NCBI GenBank assembly: GCA_036924285.1
Contig: JAYKYS010000009.1
Coordinates: forward strand, 16,058,001 to 16,122,000
Length of the DNA stretch: 64,000 nucleotides
Origin: Asterella californica
Lineage: Eukaryota; Streptophyta; Marchantiopsida; Marchantiales; Aytoniaceae
Direction of reading: 5' to 3'
A model generated the notes under the pieces. The model did not search any database. It had not been told where the DNA came from and saw only the letters and a program-made list of their open reading frames with translations. Below, in pieces: positions 58,851 to 64,000 of the stretch (position 1 is the first letter of the stretch; every line of letters starts with the position of its first letter). Both the position numbers and the translations under genes were made by a program.

Positions 58851-61800
58851 AAGTAACCTTGATTACGCTCTCGTAGATTCTTCCGGACAGACATTAAATT
58901 ATAAGTTTGGAAAGATTTGACTTCTAGAGCTTCAAATTATATTTGGAGACACAAGTTAGCTAGAGAGATTTGAAGTTGGTTCAAATTCAAATTTATACTT
59001 TCATAATATTTTTTGATATGGTATCAATTTCAACCACATTTTGAGTTGTTGATCCTAAAAACTTAATTGACATGGCGCTGTTGGTTTTGAGCAAAACGGA
59101 TAGTGCCCTCTCGATTGATGACTCAAAAGATCATCATTGATCAAGCTATGGATTGATCTTGTTCGTCTCAAAAATTACTCATGATACTTCTTTTTTATGT
59201 CATTCACACATTTTGTCAGTTTGAGGTTCCGAATCAAATTAGTTTCTTACATGAGCATAAAGCTTCACATCACTAGAGCCATTGGATTCAACACAGCTTA
59301 AGATTTTCGACAGTGACTTCAAATCAAGGATTGGAGAGAAAAGTCTGTTTGGTGGATATTAGTTATAAAGTTTATTTGGAGATTTTAGATTTTCTTATGC
59401 TAGAAATTTTGACTTCATGTTATGTCTTTATTGGAGTAGCGAAATGACAGTTATAGGACTTTTGGATCCAACTCAACTTTGGATTTTTGATGATATGTTT
59501 AGATAATTTTTTCGAGAGAAAGGTTCATACGATATATTCTTCTCTTCCTATCGTGAACCATTGTCATGGTGTGGTGTGGCTCTTGTGTGAAATTCTTGTA
59601 GAACTTAGGTTGTATTTTTTTCACGTTTCGTGAACCTTATCACTTAACTTGTCAAAGGATATGATGAGATCACATTCACGTTTATCTGTTTGACTGATTG
59701 CACGATTGTGAAACGTGCCAACTCAGCAATTTGTGTGCATTCACTTCAATGATCCTTGTCGCTGATATAAGATCGTGGGTCGAGGATTCGCGGGACATTC
59801 TCTCTTAATGAGTGATTCGTGAGAGTTTCTCGATGATCTACATGGAGGAGTGAAGAATTGCGGGAGTGGCGGTTATGGACAGAGGTTTGTTACCAGCTCC
59901 GGATCTTCTTTTCCCAAATCCATTTCACATCAAGCTTCATTGCATCCATCGTGACCACTTTCGACAATGCTTAACTTCTTATTTTGAGTGATGAATTCGT
60001 AGGGAGGGTGATGGACTTACCATTTCTGGTATTCTCCCAATCCTTACATATAAAGAGTCTTGAAATTTGACGGTTTAAATCTTGCTGTGACGAAGAATGG
60101 AACTCAAATATCCGACCAACGTTCTTTTCAACATTTGGATCGATATTCGATGTCACAATATATCAAAGATCAATCATCGAGCATGGATTAGGAGAATCTC
60201 TGAGGAGGAGTATTTCAACCAAGTGATAGTTTCACTATTTCTTTTTGTCGTAATTTTCATTGGAGATCATTTTAAGGTTTTAATATTGACTCTATATTAG
60301 TTGGCGACTCAATTGTCTCATTCTGGTTGAACGGATTTGCGTATTTATATTCTACAAAGAATCCTTCAATGTCTCTCCAAGATTTTACGGCTTTTTCTAG
60401 TCTTATTGGTGTCGAGTGTTCCTTTGGTGTTATAAGTCGTTCTAGTGGAAAGATTTGAGTGAGGAACGGACAAACTTAAAGCTCTTTGGGTTCTTATTGG
60501 TCTACTTTTGAACCAATGGTTCTAATTGTTCCTCATGACATTTTCTGTAGTTTTCAAGAGATTTCAGAAGACCATTCAAGAGAAGAAGGATATGGTTGGA
60601 AAGCTCTCGACCAGTGCTACAATACGGATAGAAGAACCCGACGATTTCATGGAGGATTGAGGGAGCTATGATTGATTGCGTGGAAGGAGTGAAATTCATA
60701 TCCATTGTTACATTTTTTGTTGTTTCTTGAGATTGGTGAGAAGTTTTGAGGATTTGTGAGTTGGGTTAGAGAGTTGACAACGAACTGGTCGTTTTGATAT
60801 CAATTTCAGCTGATTCTTGATCATTTTGGATTGTCAACCGATCGGTTGAAATTGAAGAGTGTAGACGTGATATGACGGATATTGTGAATAGTGACAGTGA
60901 TGGAATATTGACTATTTTTCGAGTCTGAAATGAATTTCTAAGTGAAAATTTCTAAGATTGAGGGATTCCTTATCAGTAAGAAATATGAAAATTTTCATAT
61001 TGGATGGTCGAAGAGGTTGTTCAAGATCTTGTACCAAACATACATGGGTTTGTAAAACTCTTAAGTTAGCACGGATTAGGGTTTGATATCCATATCTGAG
61101 AGTTGGATTGAGATTTTGACTTGAAAATTATTCAGGGTAGGAGTGTAGATTCCAATAAAGTTTCTTGTGATGTTTGGTCATTATTGGTCGATCGAGTTAG
61201 GAGAATTGGTGCTTGAAAGGTTGGAGAAGTTTTTGTTATTAGCGGATTCGGATTTTCAGTCATACGTATTGTCACCTTTTGGTTATTTTCGAGCAATTGG
61301 GAAGAATTTTGCAGTTGGACTGCTTTGACATCTTAGAAGACGACATTGTGAGGTGTGGAGCTGATTTCCACTCTAAGTGACGAAGAAGCACGGAGTCGCG
61401 ATGAGTCACAAAACAATGTTCATGTTTTCAGAATTGCTAGATACCACCGTCGTAGTGCTACGTTGTGAACAGAATATTACCTTGAGGTGTACATGCTATA
61501 TCTTGCTGGAATGCTTAGAAGATCAAGGTGTGCAGCAAGTTGTATTGAGACTCAATTATTTACAAATATGAATACTAAGTTTGGTCGAGTTTTGAAAGTT
61601 GTACATGTGAAAATGCCGGACTAGAGCATCTTTCTGTTATAATAGATAGAGTTGTGGTGGTTGGAATGCCAAGAAGCTAGCATCATCGAAAATCTTATTA
61701 AGCGTGCTTCTAGTGATGTAGAGCTACTTTTAGTTGAACAATACAGAGCTAAATAGAGATATAGCATAGTGAGATATGTTTGTAGCGCATATTCTACAAC

Positions 61801-62990
61801 TTATACGTACCCTTGGATCATTATAAGCTTTAACCTTGAGTCGAGATAGTACAAGGTCACTTGTAATAGAAGAGGAGATAGATAAAAGTTTAGACCCGGT
61901 TCAACTTGTTCAACCCACATACCTTGTACAGTTATATACCCAATGTATTCTCAGACAGAAAAACACCTTACATGACGCCATATATGATATGAAGTGAGGT
62001 CTTGGAAGGAATAATTTCTTAATCTATTCTAAACATATTTCACAACAGCAAAAATGGATAGGCTTCATCGAGAAAAGTAAGGTTGTTTTATCATCATGAA
62101 TGAAATAAAGACGAAGAAGTTACGAGTAATTTAAACTTGAAGATTTTTTTGCATCAGGATCTTAATGTGGACATCCAAATGGCTAACATGTAACATGTAA
62201 AATGGCTAGACACGATGCTGACATGGTGGGTGCTGACATGACAAAACTGGAGACATGGCATTAAGGATGAGATGGCAGATTGGTGTTGATGTGTGACATC
62301 TAGCAACCCAACATGTGTAACATGTGGTGACTATTGACGATGACATTAGTTCTCTTCTCCCATAGAGTGTAAAAGATGAAGATTTAAGAGTCTCAATCTA
62401 TGAGATATGAAGTTAAGAGTCGAGATGCTATTTTTTTTATCTGGATTCTTGGACACGAGGGTCGTGATGAATTTGAATTCACTTTAGAATATTCTTACAA
62501 ATTTGCAAGAGGTCTTGTGCAGATTTGATGGACACTAAACAACAGATATGCTCAAATACTCTCATAGATTTCCATAAGAGGAGGAACTAATGAACTTTAA
62601 CATACTATAACAATAGTCCTAAGTTATAATATGTTAAAATTCACTAGTTCTCTCTCTTGTGGAAATCCAATCAAATATTACATAGATCTTCAAGTGAGGT
62701 TCAGACTTCTTTGACTGTACGCATGATATGGTACAGCTAGAAAGACTTTGTCAAGACCTTTCTATTGACACAAAGAACAACTGATTTGACATTAAGGAAT
62801 ATGGAGTGTCCTGGTGAATAGTTTTAGAGTTAGGTTAGCAAATCTGCAAGAGGTCTCTCGTAGATATATGTACATGAAGTTTTCAACCACATTCGTGTTG
62901 ACATAACGTTTGATCTTGGGAGTGTTAGAGTCGTGTGGGCACCACTAGAACTGATTTTTCAAGACGGACATGTTGAGATCCTAGATCTAG
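58851..62990. other. AT-rich stretch, no gene supported
   Basis: No coding sequence, RNA gene or clear mobile element on either strand. Probably decayed transposon DNA flanking the fossil pol. Confidence 0.5.
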
Positions 62991-63246
62991 AATTCTAGAA
63001 AGAAGATAATGATGTTTTTCAATTGAAGACTTGGAAACTGCAAGTGACATCACTTCTTCTAGGTAAGTCTGTATATGTGACATATTGAATACTCTTGGAT
63101 AAAACTATTCAAAGGTTAAAATTCTAGAAAGAAGATAATGATGTTCTTCAATTGAAGACTTGGAAACTGGAAGTGACATCACTTCTTCTGGTAAGTCCGT
63201 ATATGTGACATATTGAATACTCTTGGATAAAACTATTCAAAGGTTA
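62991..63246. repeat. Tandem duplication, 129-bp unit, two copies
   Basis: AATTCTAGAAAGAAGATAAT starts both copies (62991 and 63120), and each ends with ACTCTTGGATAAAACTATTC plus AAAGGTTA. Only a few bases differ, so the duplication is recent in otherwise decayed sequence. Confidence 0.95.
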
Positions 63247-63324
63247 GAAAATAATAGTGTTTGATCAAGGGTTAGGATTCAGGTTTATGTAAATGTCACA
63301 TTCCATTGAGTATGGTTTTAGATT

Positions 63325-63670
63325 TTGTGGACAATCGGAGAAATTAAAACTCCGGCATACTTAGAATTTGAAGTTCATGCTTGTACATCGTTTCTTGTTT
63401 CTCAACACTTAAAGCTTTTCGCAACTAGATACGGAAATATTTTTAGATACATATTTTGTGCAAAACAATATGGGAGAATAAAACATCACAATATGCAAGC
63501 TGTTCCAGTTTCACTTTTAAAACCACTCATTCAAGATAAATATAAATGTCCTTTAAATTTATTAATGTATGATCAAATCCTTCCAAGAATAAAAGTTAGT
63601 CCACAATTTCTTGTTATTTGTTGATTATAGATCAACCTCCTAATCCTGATGGTGTTCCTGCTGATTGGGT
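63325..63670 (+). pseudogene. AT-rich open frame of unknown origin
   Basis: A frame of 99 codons (to TGA at 63622) reads as normal protein: YLEFEVHACTSFLVSQHLKL, then YGNIFRYIFCAKQYG, then KPLIQDKYKCPLNLLMYDQI. Just past the stop, another frame reads DQPPNPDGVPADWV, suggesting one shift or stop in a longer sequence. Codons strongly prefer A/T at third positions. I do not recognise a family. Candidates are a transposon or virus-derived gene piece or an exon. Confidence 0.35.
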
Positions 63671-64000
63671 TTGAAACCTCCAAATTCTTTTCTTTTAAAA
63701 TTTATCTACTGCACAAGAATATCTTCCAACCTTTTACTGGAAGATAGATGGACAATAATTCTCGAGATTTAAAGCCCCACTCCTAATACTTAGGGTATGG
63801 GTCTTCCCCTTTTGACATTCACGGACAAGAAATACGGACTTATGGATTATCGAGAGTAAATGGTGTCTTTTCGTAATGTTTGAATCTGAAGTCTAAAATT
63901 TACATGATAGTTACCGTTGGAAAGCCACTAGAAATTGCTACATTTCTGAAAAAAAGAGTTTGATTTTGATCTAAGCATTACCAGAATCCAGTTTGTTAAG

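Overview
This window looks like plant nuclear DNA: one intron-rich host gene in a large amount of transposon sequence. The host gene is a complete 12-exon, 375-codon type II membrane glycosyltransferase of the plant beta-1,3-galactosyltransferase (GT31) family at 11478-17153 on the + strand. Its exon-intron structure and protein motifs are of land-plant type. The transposable elements are not typical of flowering plants, so an early-diverging land plant (bryophyte or lycophyte grade) or close relative is my guess. That is inference, not proof.

Layout. 1-6.3 kb is AT-rich, non-coding or degenerate sequence with one tandem duplication and one copy of an unidentified conserved coding fragment. 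6.3-8.35 kb is a solo LTR of the same family as the large element at 29-39 kb. 8.35-11.4 kb is intergenic and probable 5' flank of the gene. 11.5-17.15 kb is the galactosyltransferase gene. 17.2-22.8 kb has no gene I can support. 22.8-23.8 kb is a foldback element with 95-bp terminal inverted repeats. 24.95-26.8 kb is a badly broken reverse-transcriptase relic of the non-LTR type. 27.4-27.8 kb is a tRNA-derived SINE-like unit.

29.0-43.9 kb is a nested pair of Ty3/gypsy-type retrotransposons. A nearly intact element (Element 1, 29107-39191, two 2.0-kb LTRs) has jumped into the first codons of the gag gene of an older relative (Element 2, gag ATG at 29022, continuing at 39196-43830, integrase end lost). 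Both carry gag with a CCHC knuckle, a protease with an unusual Asp-His-Gly centre, a reverse transcriptase with FLDD (FLND in Element 2) in place of the usual YxDD, and RNase H. Element 1 also has an integrase. Between gag-protease and pol both carry what reads as a programmed -1 frameshift signal: a slippery heptamer, a 7-8 nt spacer, and a hairpin whose stem sequence differs between the two copies but still pairs around a conserved loop that can form a pseudoknot. This is the most interesting signal in the window.

48.3-51.0 kb holds the gag-protease part of an unrelated LTR element with no polymerase. 57.4-58.85 kb is a scrambled fossil of the Element 1 pol. The remaining sequence to 64 kb is AT-rich, with tandem duplications, SINE-like and 5S-like Pol III pieces, and one AT-rich open frame at 63.3 kb that I cannot identify.
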